Positions 11,021-19,490 of a stretch of 64,000 nucleotides of DNA are shown in pieces. The notes under the pieces are model-generated. The model was not told the DNA's origin. It worked only from the letters and a program-made list of their open reading frames with translations, and did no database searches. Position 1 is the first letter of the stretch. Every line of letters starts with the position of its first letter. A program made the translations under genes and the position numbers. The DNA comes from Mycoplasmopsis gallinacea. Lineage in GTDB: Bacteria > Bacillota_I > Bacilli_A > Mycoplasmatales > Metamycoplasmataceae. The stretch is from positions 186,001 to 250,000 of the forward strand of contig NZ_LR214950.1 of the NCBI RefSeq assembly GCF_900660495.1, written 5' to 3'.

Positions 11021-11344
11021 CTATTTTTTCAATTTAATTGATCATTTACCTTCTTTTTCAATGGCAAATTCTTTCATAATTAAATCAAGTTCTTCTTCTG
11101 TATAGTTTTTACCTTCTTTGATTGCATTATGTAAGAAAGCGCTATATCCTTTAAAATCAAAGGTAGTTCTAGGCTCTGATTTTTTATAAGTAATTCTTCC
11201 ACCATTTGAAAGTGGTTCATCAACTTCAATTTCAATATCTTTAAATTCTTGTTTAAGAAGTTTATTAAGCTCAGATACTTCTTTTTTAGATTCAAGTAAA
11301 TCTTCAGCGAGCAACTTGATTTTTTCTATATCAACTGTGTTCAT
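11021..11344 (-). CDS. Hypothetical small acidic protein
   Basis: 107 aa; the TGA at 11042 reads as Trp and the frame closes at TAG 11021. The first 40 residues are a Glu/Lys-rich helix (likely coiled coil), followed by RITYKKSEPRTTFDF and EGKNYTEEELDLIMKEF, both helical. It is soluble. No family recognised. It lies between mgtE (27 nt) and the membrane-anchored protein (11 nt) in the same operon. Confidence 0.75.
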
Positions 11345-11371
11345 ATTTGTTCCTTACTTTATTTAAAATTA

Positions 11372-12877
11372 CTATGATATTGGTGCTATTGCCTGATGGA
11401 AAACTCCGGATTTAGACCCAATATATAAGAATAAAATGTTTATTCCAAAGAAAATTAAAGTTGAAACTGCATCTGAAAGAGTGGCAAGAATTGGCGCAGA
11501 CATAACTGCAGGATCTTTTTTAAATTTGATAGCTAAAATTGGGATAATTGTACCTAAAAACTTAGATAAAATAACAACTAAAAATAATGAAAGTGAGCTA
11601 GCTAAAATTACGAAAATAATTGGAACTCATTGAGTATTATCTTTAAAAATCGCAAAATAGATAAATAGCCGAATGACATTCACGATAAATAAAATAACTC
11701 CAATGACTGCTCCAACTGCAATTTCTTTACCAATAACACGTTTAAGGTCTTTATCTTCAATTTCACCTAGCGCACTAGCCCGGGTAATTGTGGTTGAAGA
11801 TTGTGAACCGGCATTACCAGCACTACCGCTAATAATTGGGATTAACGAAACAATAACTGCAGTAGAAATTCCAGCATTAAACATTGCGATCATATTTTCA
11901 CTTAAATCGGTGAATTTTTGGATGATATACTGGCTAATTGTAGCTGAAATCATCAAAATAATTAATCAGAAAACTCTGGATTTAACAATTTTTAAAACTG
12001 AAGTTTTTAAGTATCCTTCTTCTGAACCTTCTGGGTTAATCCCAGCAAGTTTATACATATCTTCAGTAGCTTCTTCTTGAATAACGTCAATAACATCATC
12101 GGAAGTAATCATCCCAATTAAAAAGTTATCTTTTGAAACAACTGGTAAGGTTGAACGGTCATGTTCAGAGAAGATTTGCGCTGCATCTTCTTTATCGTCA
12201 TAAGGGTGCACAGTAGCAACTACTGTATAAAGATCTTCTAAAAGATCATCTTCATCATTGTTAAACACAAGTTCTTCAAGCGTAATTGAACCTAAGAAAA
12301 TTCCTTTTTCATCAGTGATGTAGAAGCTGTGGCTCATTTCAGCATTTTTCTTATAATCACGCTTGATTTGTCTAAGTGCTTTTTTACAAGTTCAATTAGA
12401 CTTAAGAATGGAAATATCCACGCTCATAATGCTTCCTACTTGATCATCTGAATAAGTTAGGATGCTATTAACTTTTTCTCTTTTTTCCTGGGTTGCTTCA
12501 GCTAAAATCTTTCTAGTTAAATTCACTGGAAGATCTTCAAGCAAATCAGCAAGTTCATCAGATTGAAGTTCTTGAATAATTTCCATCCCTCATTCTTCGG
12601 TAAATGAGTGCACTAACTTAGTTTTAGCATCATCTTCAAGGTATGAAAACACTTCGGCTGCAATATCAGTTTTTAAGGTTCTAAAGCAAAAAAGCTGAAT
12701 TTTTAAATCAAGACTTTCAAGGGCTTGAGCTAAATCAGCAATAGGGTATTCTTCGAAAAATTCTCTAAGTAAACGGATTGATTTATTATCAACAAGTTGT
12801 TTAATTTTAGCTTGCAAGAAATCAATTGAATATTCTTGCTCATCTAAAACTTGTTTATCTTTGTCAAAATCAGCCAT
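11372..12877 (-). CDS. mgtE: Magnesium transporter MgtE
   Basis: 501 aa after joining across four TGA Trp codons. Order: MgtE N-domain (about 15-130, with DELADLLEDLP), two CBS domains (about 140-270, including SFYITDEKGIFLG and TLPVVSKDNFLIGMITSDDV), then five transmembrane helices containing the family signature GNAGSQSSTTI and the ASALGEI that follows it. MgtE is a Mg2+ channel gated by cytosolic Mg2+ through the N and CBS domains. It starts 4 nt after cdaA. Regulation by c-di-AMP is an inference from co-transcription only. Confidence 0.96.
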
Positions 12878-12881
12878 TTAA

Positions 12882-13463
12882 TTAATCCTTAAGGTATTTT
12901 ATAAGTTCTTCTTGGAATTCTTCGATTTTTACTTCAGTGTGTAAATCACCCCTAATTAAAATTACTTTTCCGGTTTCTTCAGAAACAACGATTGTAGTTG
13001 CGTCACATTGCTCTGAAATTCCAAATGCAGCACGGTGTCTTGAACCATAGCTATTTTTTAAACTCTTACGTGTGATTTTGTAAAAAGTAGCTGCGTAATA
13101 AATTTTGTTATCACGAATTACTACAGCTCCATCATGAAGCGGAGAGTTTTTATTAAAAATAGCAATTAAAAGAGCGCTTGAAATATTGGCATTTAAAACG
13201 ATCCCATCAGTTCTAAGGTTGTCAATATTATCATTGTTTTCAATGGTAATTAAAGCACCTACTCTTCTTCTTGAAAGGTTTTCAACAGTTTCTCTTAGTT
13301 GGTTAATAAGACGAATCTGACTACTTCTACCTAATTTATCGTATTTAGATTTAGTAAATTTATTGGTGATGAAATTGGTTATGTATGGATATAAAGTGAT
13401 TGAAAGCAATGCAACTAAAAGGATAACCACAAAAATTAATAATGTAATAATAGTTTGATGCAT
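12882..13463 (-). CDS. cdaA: Diadenylate cyclase (c-di-AMP synthase), single-helix type
   Basis: 193 aa. One N-terminal transmembrane helix (about 3-26) is followed by the DAC (DisA_N) domain with its two catalytic motifs: DGAVVI (in LHDGAVV) and the SRHRAAFG motif. It condenses two ATP to cyclic di-AMP at the membrane. Bacillus CdaA has three helices; the one-helix layout is the one known from Mycoplasma pneumoniae CdaM. The ATG overlaps the stop of the 78-aa gene (TAATG), so synthesis is coupled to that small protein. mgtE follows after 4 nt. Confidence 0.94.
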   Translation of the reverse strand: MHQTIITLLIFVVILLVALLSITLYPYITNFITNKFTKSKYDKLGRSSQIRLINQLRETVENLSRRRVGALITIENNDNIDNLRTDGIVLNANISSALLIAIFNKNSPLHDGAVVIRDNKIYYAATFYKITRKSLKNSYGSRHRAAFGISEQCDATTIVVSEETGKVILIRGDLHTEVKIEEFQEELIKYLKD

Positions 13464-13699
13464 TATACTCAGAATTTAATATTGTAGGCAATAAGAGTTA
13501 AACCTACAATCACAAAAACAGTTGCGATAGCACCTAAGATATTAAAGAATAAATCTTTTTTATATCAAGGTAACATTTTTTGATATTCTTTGTGGCCTTG
13601 TTCACTTTTTTCTGCTTCAGCTTCAGCTCGATCAAGTTCGATCTCTCTTTTTCTTACTTCAATTAAATCCAATTTTTCTTTTTCAGATTCTTTATTCAT
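13463..13699 (-). CDS. Small coiled-coil membrane protein coupled to cdaA
   Basis: 78 aa. The first 45 residues are a highly charged helix (KEIELDRAEAEAEKSEQ), probably a coiled coil, followed by one transmembrane helix (about 50-72). Two TGA codons read as Trp. A strong Shine-Dalgarno sequence (AGGAGG) precedes the ATG. Its TAA shares two bases with the cdaA ATG. No family recognised; the position suggests a partner or regulator of the cyclase, which is inference. Confidence 0.75.
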
Positions 13700-13793
13700 C
13701 TTACACCTCCTTTTTACAAAAAAAATAACCCTTTTTATGGCCTATTTTCTTGGCAATTTATAGTAAAAAATAAACATGTATATGTTTATTTAT

Positions 13794-13799
13794 ATTATA
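13794..13799 (-). promoter_or_regulatory. -10 box of the cdaA-mgtE-pgsA operon
   Basis: TATAAT on the minus strand. Just downstream, at about 13770-13792, is an AT-rich palindrome (AATAAACATG..TATGTTTATT) that would lie at the transcript start. The leader to the 78-aa gene is about 85 nt. Confidence 0.5.
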
Positions 13800-13844
13800 A
13801 ATTAAAAAAATTATTTTTAAAAATTTAATTTAGCGCAACTTGTT

Positions 13845-14276
13845 TTATTTTAGTCTATTTTTTACCTTAAAATCACTTCAAGCAAGCTTTAAAATGTCAC
13901 TAACAGACTTTTTACTAATTAAGCACATAGCGCGTGAAATAGGTACAAATTTAGCTTTTAAAAGTTCACTTTTTAAATATTTTGGTTCGCTATTTCCGTT
14001 GTAGTTTGCTAAAAAATAAACTACAATTTTGCTTTTACCACTTGGCAAAATGTAGCTATTTGAATATTGATATTTTGTATCAATATCAATACCTATAAGT
14101 GAGACTTCTTCTTTCACTTCTCTAATTGCAGTTTCTAACTCATTTTCACCAGCTTCCATATGACCTTTAGGGAAACCTCAATCTTTATTAATTTGCTTAA
14201 TTAAAAGAACTTTTCATTGCTTTTGAAACTTTTTAAAAATAATTGCACCGCAAGATTTTTCATCGTATTTTTTCAT
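13845..14276 (-). CDS. Nudix hydrolase
   Basis: 143 aa, read through TGA Trp codons (KQWKVLLIKQ, KDWGFPKG). The Nudix box is clear: GHMEAGENELETAIREV followed by KEEVSL; the usual Gly near its end is Ser. Nudix enzymes hydrolyse nucleoside diphosphates linked to another group. FPKGHMEAGE and the small size fit a dinucleoside polyphosphate or diphosphate-cleaning enzyme of the MutT/Ap4A type, but the substrate cannot be read. TATAAT lies 6 nt before the ATG, so the transcript is probably leaderless. Confidence 0.9.
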
Positions 14277-14282
14277 TTCTTT

Positions 14283-14288
14283 ATTATA
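14283..14288 (-). promoter_or_regulatory. -10 box for leaderless Nudix transcript
   Basis: TATAAT on the minus strand with 6 nt to the ATG at 14276 and no ribosome site. Confidence 0.6.
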
Positions 14289-14291
14289 GAT

Positions 14292-14328
14292 TTTTTTGAC
14301 TTTTTTATCCCTATAAAAAGTCAAAAAA
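14292..14328. promoter_or_regulatory. Perfect 14-bp inverted repeat between divergent genes
   Basis: TTTTTTGACTTTTT at 14292-14305 and its exact complement at 14315-14328, separated by 9 bp. It lies directly upstream of the minus-strand Nudix -10 box and about 35 bp before the -10 box of the first kinase gene. It could be an operator for both promoters, or a terminator hairpin; its place between two promoters favours an operator. Confidence 0.45.
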
Positions 14329-14362
14329 TGAACTTATTAAACGGTGGTAAATTATTTAATGA

Positions 14363-14368
14363 TATAAT
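14363..14368 (+). promoter_or_regulatory. -10 box for the kinase pair
   Basis: TATAAT, about 27 bp before the ATG at 14395, with AAAGGAGT as ribosome site in between. Unlike its divergent neighbour this transcript has a leader. Confidence 0.55.
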
Positions 14369-14394
14369 GAATTAAAGTTTTTAAAGGAGTAAAA

Positions 14395-15069
14395 ATGATT
14401 GTAGCAGTTAGTGGAATGATATCTTCAGGAAAAAGTACTTTAGTGAAGCAATTGGCTCAAAAATGTGGTGTAAACAACTTAATTTTAGATGAGTATGATG
14501 CAAAAGATTTTGTTTTTGAAAACCTTTTAAATTGATTTTTACAACACAAACCTAATGTTGGATTAAGTTTTGATATTTATGTTATTGATAGCCATGTAGA
14601 ACGGGTACATCAAATCCGTAAAAAAATGGTTAAAAATAATCTTGAAAATAGTTTTATTTTCCTTGATCGCTTTCCACTTGAACATTGCATTTTTGCTTTT
14701 GTGGATTTTGGTTATATGCAAGATAAAAAATACTTGCAAGTGTATAAAGCAGGTCTAAATGAATTAATTACTCCTGAATCTTTACCTGATTTTGTGATTT
14801 ATTTAGATATGGATTTTGAGACCTTTAAAAAACGTCTTTTTAAAAGAAATCGACCAGCAGAAGTAAATAATTGAAGCAAGAACATTACTTACTGAGAAAA
14901 GCTTCATAGCATTTACAAAAAAGAGTTTATTAAAATGTGTGAGGAATTTAACGTTCAGTACCAAATTATAGATACAAACGGTAAAAGTGAAGAAGATGTT
15001 TTCTTGCAAGCGCAAAAAATAATTAATGATGTAAAAAATCAAAGAGGTAAAAATGAAAATAGCAATTAG
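14395..15069 (+). CDS. Deoxynucleoside kinase (copy 1)
   Basis: 224 aa. P-loop GMISSGKST at residues 7-15; DRF motif FLDRFPLEH where dNK enzymes have the (E/D)RS base-binding and catalytic acid; LID region KRNRPAEVNNW with the phosphate-binding arginines. This is the dCK/dGK-like kinase family used by mycoplasmas to salvage deoxynucleosides into dNMPs with ATP. Substrate preference (dA, dG or others) cannot be told. The stop lies 17 bp inside the next gene, a close paralog. Confidence 0.9.
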
Positions 15070-15703
15070 CGGAATGATTTCTTCAGGAAAAAGCACATTA
15101 GTTAATCATTTAGCATCTCATTTCAAAAAAATAGCTCCTTCAGATTCTTTAAAAGAATTTAAAGAAGATGATGAAGTTTTTAACAATCTTTTAAAATGAC
15201 ATCTAGAACATATTCCTAACGTGACATTAGCTTTTGAAACTTACGTTTTAGATTCACATATTAGTGAATTAGAAATTAAAGAAGCGAACTTAAAAGGTAA
15301 ATATGAACAGTATTATATCTTTTTGGATCGCTTTTCAGTAGAACATATTATATTTAGTCAAATTGCGTTTGAGCCTAATTCTAGGCAATGAAAAGCTTAT
15401 CAAAAGATAGCTAATAGTTTAATTAATGCTAACAATATTCCTGACTTTGTAATCTTTTTAGATTTAGATTTTCAAACCTTTAAAAAGCGGATTTTTGCTC
15501 GAAATCGGGAAGCTGAAATAGCTAATTGAGAAACTAATGAAGCTTATTACAAAAAGCTTCATAGCAACTATAAAGATAACTTTATTTCTTTATGTAACCA
15601 GTATCAAGTGCGCTATGAAATTATTGATACTAATGAACTTAATGAAGAAGAGGTTTTAAAAAAGGCAATTGCGCTCATTGATGCTTTTGAGCTTAAAAAA
15701 TAG
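15053..15703 (+). CDS. Deoxynucleoside kinase (copy 2)
   Basis: 216 aa, paralog of the gene it overlaps. P-loop GMISSGKST, FLDRFSVEH, and LID ARNREAEIANW; the C-terminal strand YEIIDTNEL is shared with the other two copies. The start is inside the end of copy 1, with AGAGGT as ribosome site. It differs from copy 1 in the base-pocket region after the P-loop, so a different substrate is plausible. Ends at a hairpin terminator. Confidence 0.9.
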
Positions 15704-15709
15704 GTATAA

Positions 15710-15740
15710 AAAACTATCACAAGTCTTTGTGATAGTTTTA
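15710..15740. terminator. Bidirectional terminator between convergent operons
   Basis: 13-bp stem AAAACTATCACAA / TTGTGATAGTTTT with flanking A and T runs; it separates the kinase pair from the end of the mnmA-alaS cluster. Confidence 0.85.
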
Positions 15741-15744
15741 ATTT

Positions 15745-16557
15745 CTAATTATTGTTTGCTAATTGTGATAATTTGAAAATTGATTTTTTGCTTAATGTCA
15801 TAGCTCAAACAAGAGCAAAGTGAATTAAGTAAGGAATTGATTGTAAAATTGGATGTACAAAGATTCCATTTGAATTGATGTTGTTAAATTGGTTTGAACC
15901 TGGAGAGATAAAGCTCATTACATAAGATACGATGTGGCTTGTTTGATTATTATATGAATTATCAATTAAAAGAGTAAGACCTGCTCAAGCCATTTGTAAT
16001 CCCATTCACACTAAAAGAAATACTAAAAGTCATTTCATGCTGTTAATTCTTCTGATAAAGAAAATAGCTACTAAATATAAATAAATTGCTCTAAATGTGA
16101 AAAGGTAAGCTGAACCAAGAATTTTTGAATCATCATCTAAGCTATTATAAGCTTGAAAATCCACTGGTCAGTTTGTGCTATAAACCACAGCAAGCATAAT
16201 GTAGTGTAAAAGTAAGAATCAACCAAGGATTACACCGGTAAGACCAACAATGTATCCTTGTGATAATTTTTCTTTAGTTTTAAGGTAATGACCTACAAAA
16301 ACAAGGGTAGCAGTAACTAAAAATAAAATAAGGAATGAAATAAGACCAGGAAAATCTTGCATTGCAAATAAATTATTTTTAAATGCTACTGATGAAGTAA
16401 ATTGCTCATTGTTTTTAAAGTGATCAACTGTATCTACAAACACCTTAAAATCAATAAAAATAAATAAATATAAAGCACTTAAGATTAATGATGCAAGAAT
16501 AACTCATTTGTAAACATTAAAGGCATGAAGTACTTTTTTAAAAGTTAAATTGTTCAT
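15745..16557 (-). CDS. Polytopic membrane protein of unknown function
   Basis: 270 aa with many TGA Trp codons. About six hydrophobic helices (about 19-38, 75-95, 108-128, 155-172, 180-205, 240-258), short loops, and a His in helix four (WFLLLHYIM) and another before the last helix (FVHPILQ). No transporter signature recognised. Last gene of the long minus-strand cluster, 15 nt after hpt. Confidence 0.75.
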
Positions 16558-16572
16558 ATTTATCACCTTTCT

Positions 16573-17121
16573 TTATTTGATAAACTTTTTGTCCATTACA
16601 CCGATGTAGTTAAGGTTTCTAAGTTTTTCTTGGTAATCAAGTCCAAACCCAACTAAGAAAGCATTTTCTACTTCAAAACCAAATTTATCAGCTTTTAAAT
16701 CCACCTTACGGTTATATGGTTTATCCATTAAAGTAAGGATTCTAAGCGATTTTGGATGTCTTTCTAAAAGCATTTTTTTGATTTTATCAAGCGTAATTCC
16801 GCTATCAATGATATCCTCAATAATTAACACATCTTTATTTTCAATATCATTGTCTAAGTCCATAATAATTTTAACACTACCGCTAGAAGCATGTGAACCG
16901 CTATAGCTGCTTGCAATCATAAAATCAAGCACATGATCTACATCAATGTCTTTTATTAACTGAGCTAAAAATGGGACAGATCCTTTTAAAAGCCCAACTA
17001 AAATAAGATCTTTACTATCTTTATAAGTTTCATTTACTCACTTTGCACATTCTTTGATTTTGCTTTCAATAAAACTTTGGTCATATAAAACTTTTTCAAC
17101 TCAAGGGTGTTTACTTTGCAC
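16573..17121 (-). CDS. hpt: Hypoxanthine(-guanine) phosphoribosyltransferase
   Basis: 182 aa from a GTG start. The PRPP-binding motif VLIIEDIIDSGITL is intact, LVGLLKGSVPFL forms the first PRTase loop and MIASSYSGSHASSG the flexible loop. It converts hypoxanthine (and usually guanine) plus PRPP to the nucleoside monophosphate in purine salvage. The GTG start lies 11 bp inside the end of the kinase gene and has GGGAG 4-5 nt upstream; the first ATG in frame would lose the PRPP loop regions, so GTG is preferred. Confidence 0.93.
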
Positions 17122-17779
17122 TATTTCTCCCTTTTTTGTAAGCATCAAGAAGCTCTAAAGCTTTCTCAAAAACCTGCTCTTCGTTTAAAATGTTTGTATC
17201 GATAATTTCGTATTTAATGTTGTATTTAGTAGCAATTTTAATGAATGTTTTTTTGTAAGTATTATAAAGGACTTGGAAGTAATCTTTGTTTTTTTCTCAG
17301 TTGTTAATTTCAACTTCTCTTCCTCTTTCAAAAATCCTCTTTTTAAAATTTTCAAAAGAAACATCTAAAAAGATTGCGAATTCAGGCACATCATGCTCGC
17401 TTACTAAATTGTTAAAAAGAGCATCGTAAGAGCGAATAACTTTTTTAGGCAAATGGCTTAAATTTACTTTGGCAAAAACGTAATGCTCTGCACTAAAACG
17501 ATCTAAGAAGATAAAGTCGCTATCTTCTTTTAATTTCTTTTCATTAAAAAGTTTTACAGTATCACTAACACAAGCAATATGCTTTGAAACGACATAAGCT
17601 TGGAATGCTAAGTCCAAATTTTCTTTTCTTTCATAAAATCAGTTAAGCATTTGATTAAAGACATCATCATCTTCCATAAATTCATCTAATAAAATTGAAT
17701 TTTCTTTAAAATGATGCGCAAGTTTTTTGGATAGTGTACTTTTTCCACTACTTATCATTCCAGATATTCCGATCAGCAT
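17111..17779 (-). CDS. Deoxynucleoside kinase (copy 3)
   Basis: 222 aa. P-loop GMISSGKST (7-15), FLDRFSAEH, LID ERGREVEINNW, and C-terminal YEIIDTNIL. It is a paralog of the two + strand kinases 1.4-2.7 kb away. It is followed by hpt with an 11-bp overlap, so purine base and deoxynucleoside salvage are translated together. GGAG before the ATG. Confidence 0.9.
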
Positions 17780-17809
17780 ATTAACTCCTTGTTATGTAAT
17801 TATTATTTC

Positions 17810-18292
17810 TTAGTTTTGTTTAAATGAATCAATTCTAATTGTGTATTTAATAGGTGCTTCAACTTCAAGAACATCACCTACTTGGTGTCCCATCATTGCG
17901 CTTGCAAGTGGGCTTACGTTAGAAATTTTTCCTTCAAATGGATTTGAATCGTGTGAACCCATGATAATAACAGTTTTGCTTTGTCCTGAATCTTCACCTT
18001 CAACAATTGTGAAAGTAACTTCACAACCAATTCCAACATATGCAGATTCTGCATTTTCAATAATTACAGCATTATCAATAATTTTTTCAAGTTCTGAAAT
18101 TCTACCTTCAACAATACCTTGTCTTTCTCTTGCTGCATCATATTCAGCGTTTTCTGAAAGGTCACCTTGAGCACGAGCTTCTTTAAGAGCTGCTTGCACT
18201 TCTGGACGTTCAACGTTAATAAGGTGCTCGTATTCGTCTTTATATTTTTTTAATGTTTCTTGGGATAAATAAATTTTTTCTACATTTTCCAT
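17810..18292 (-). CDS. greA: Transcription elongation factor GreA
   Basis: 160 aa, full length. The N-terminal coiled coil carries the tip motif GDLSENAEYDAARERQ with the acidic residues that enter the RNA polymerase channel and stimulate transcript cleavage; the C-terminal FKBP-like domain ends GHQVGDVLEVEAP. It rescues backtracked RNA polymerase. It lies 30 nt before the third kinase gene in the same cluster. AAGAGGTAAGAC precedes the ATG. Confidence 0.97.
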   Translation of the reverse strand: MENVEKIYLSQETLKKYKDEYEHLINVERPEVQAALKEARAQGDLSENAEYDAARERQGIVEGRISELEKIIDNAVIIENAESAYVGIGCEVTFTIVEGEDSGQSKTVIIMGSHDSNPFEGKISNVSPLASAMMGHQVGDVLEVEAPIKYTIRIDSFKQN

Positions 18293-18325
18293 GTCTTACC
18301 TCTTTTAATAATTTGTAAATTAATT

Positions 18326-19063
18326 TTACTTTATTTTATTTTCAATTGTTTCACTTTTAACAATAAATAAAAATTTACTATCTAAATGTGAAATCTCTCA
18401 TCTGATATCTGAAATGTAAAGATGGTTTTTAAGCGACTTAATTTCATGGTTAGCAAAAAGGTCAATTTTAGCAGCAATCATTCCGTTAGGCTTTAATTTT
18501 GAGTAATACTTATCAAATAATTCGTTAATATCTTTTTCAGTATTTGTAATTACTAAAAAATCAATCGCTTCATCTTTATATTCTTTAAATGAATGTGGAA
18601 ATTCACTTGGAAATTGCTCTTTAGCTTTATCAATAGTAGCTAAATCTAAATCTGGATTAATAAAATACACATCTTGCTTAGTTTTTTGAGCTAACGCAGC
18701 ATAAACAAATGGATCATTTTGCGCAATGATTAAAACATCTTTATATGAATTACGATAAACTGTGTTAATTAAAGCTTCAACATCTAAATCTTTTGCTTTT
18801 GACTTAAAAAATTCTTTAAGTTCAAAAGGCAGAAGTCCAACATCGTTTCTTAATGATTCAATTTGAATCATTGCTTCAGCTTTAGCTTTATCAGCATATT
18901 TTTTATTAATTTTATACACTGCAACTCTGGTAACTATGAAAATGACAACAGCTAATACCAAAGCAACTACTGCACTAATTATTAAAGCATTTCTGGTAGC
19001 TGGCGAAATGTTGTTTGAAGAAGTTCCTACTATTTCATTAGCTGTTTCTAATAGAATATTCAT
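18326..19063 (-). CDS. Membrane-anchored methyltransferase-like protein (possibly BC85_0335 family)
   Basis: 245 aa; TGA at 18398 reads as Trp and the frame closes at TAA 18326. One transmembrane helix at about 25-48 is followed by a Rossmann-like domain: VLIIAQNDPFVYAALA, DVYFINPDLDL, DFLVITNTE, LKPNGMIAAKIDL, an order of strands seen in SAM-dependent methyltransferases. The glycine-rich SAM loop is not clearly present, so catalysis is uncertain. It matches my memory of a mycoplasma family called BC85_0335 putative methyltransferase. Its start overlaps ruvX by 26 bp. Confidence 0.7.
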
Positions 19064-19490
19064 CTCATTTACCTCTGTAATAATCTAAGTAATCTTGCAA
19101 GATAATAACTGCAGCGAGCTTGTCTTTGTGTTGTTTTCTTTTTTGACGTGTCATTCCAGCGTTAATCATTACTTCTTCAGCTCTAATTGTGGATTTTTGT
19201 TCATTAACATACATAATTGGCAAATCAAAATTTTCTAAAAGCATTTTGCAAAAATCTTCTACCATAAGGGTTCTTTGACTTTTTTCACCACTGATTTTAA
19301 GTGGATAACCAAGGACAAATCCACCTATTTTATAGGTTTTTAAGTACTCTTTGATTTTATCAATGGCACTATTAAAATCATTTTCTTTAGGGAAAATAAA
19401 ATTTTCAAGACCTGAAGCGATAATTTCACTTTCGTCAGTTATAGCAAAGCCGCAAGTTTTAGTTCCTAGATCAATTCCTAAAACTCTCAT
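19038..19490 (-). CDS. ruvX: Holliday junction resolvase-like RuvX (YqgF)
   Basis: 150 aa; TGA at 19065 reads as Trp, extending the C-terminus by ten residues into the next gene. RNase H-like fold with the first acidic motif [12 protein letters not shown], the middle GGFVLGYPLK, VNEQKSTIRAEE, and KDKLAAVIILQDYL with the last Asp. The family processes pre-16S rRNA ends and has been proposed as a junction resolvase. The alaS stop overlaps its start by 13 bp. Confidence 0.92.
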
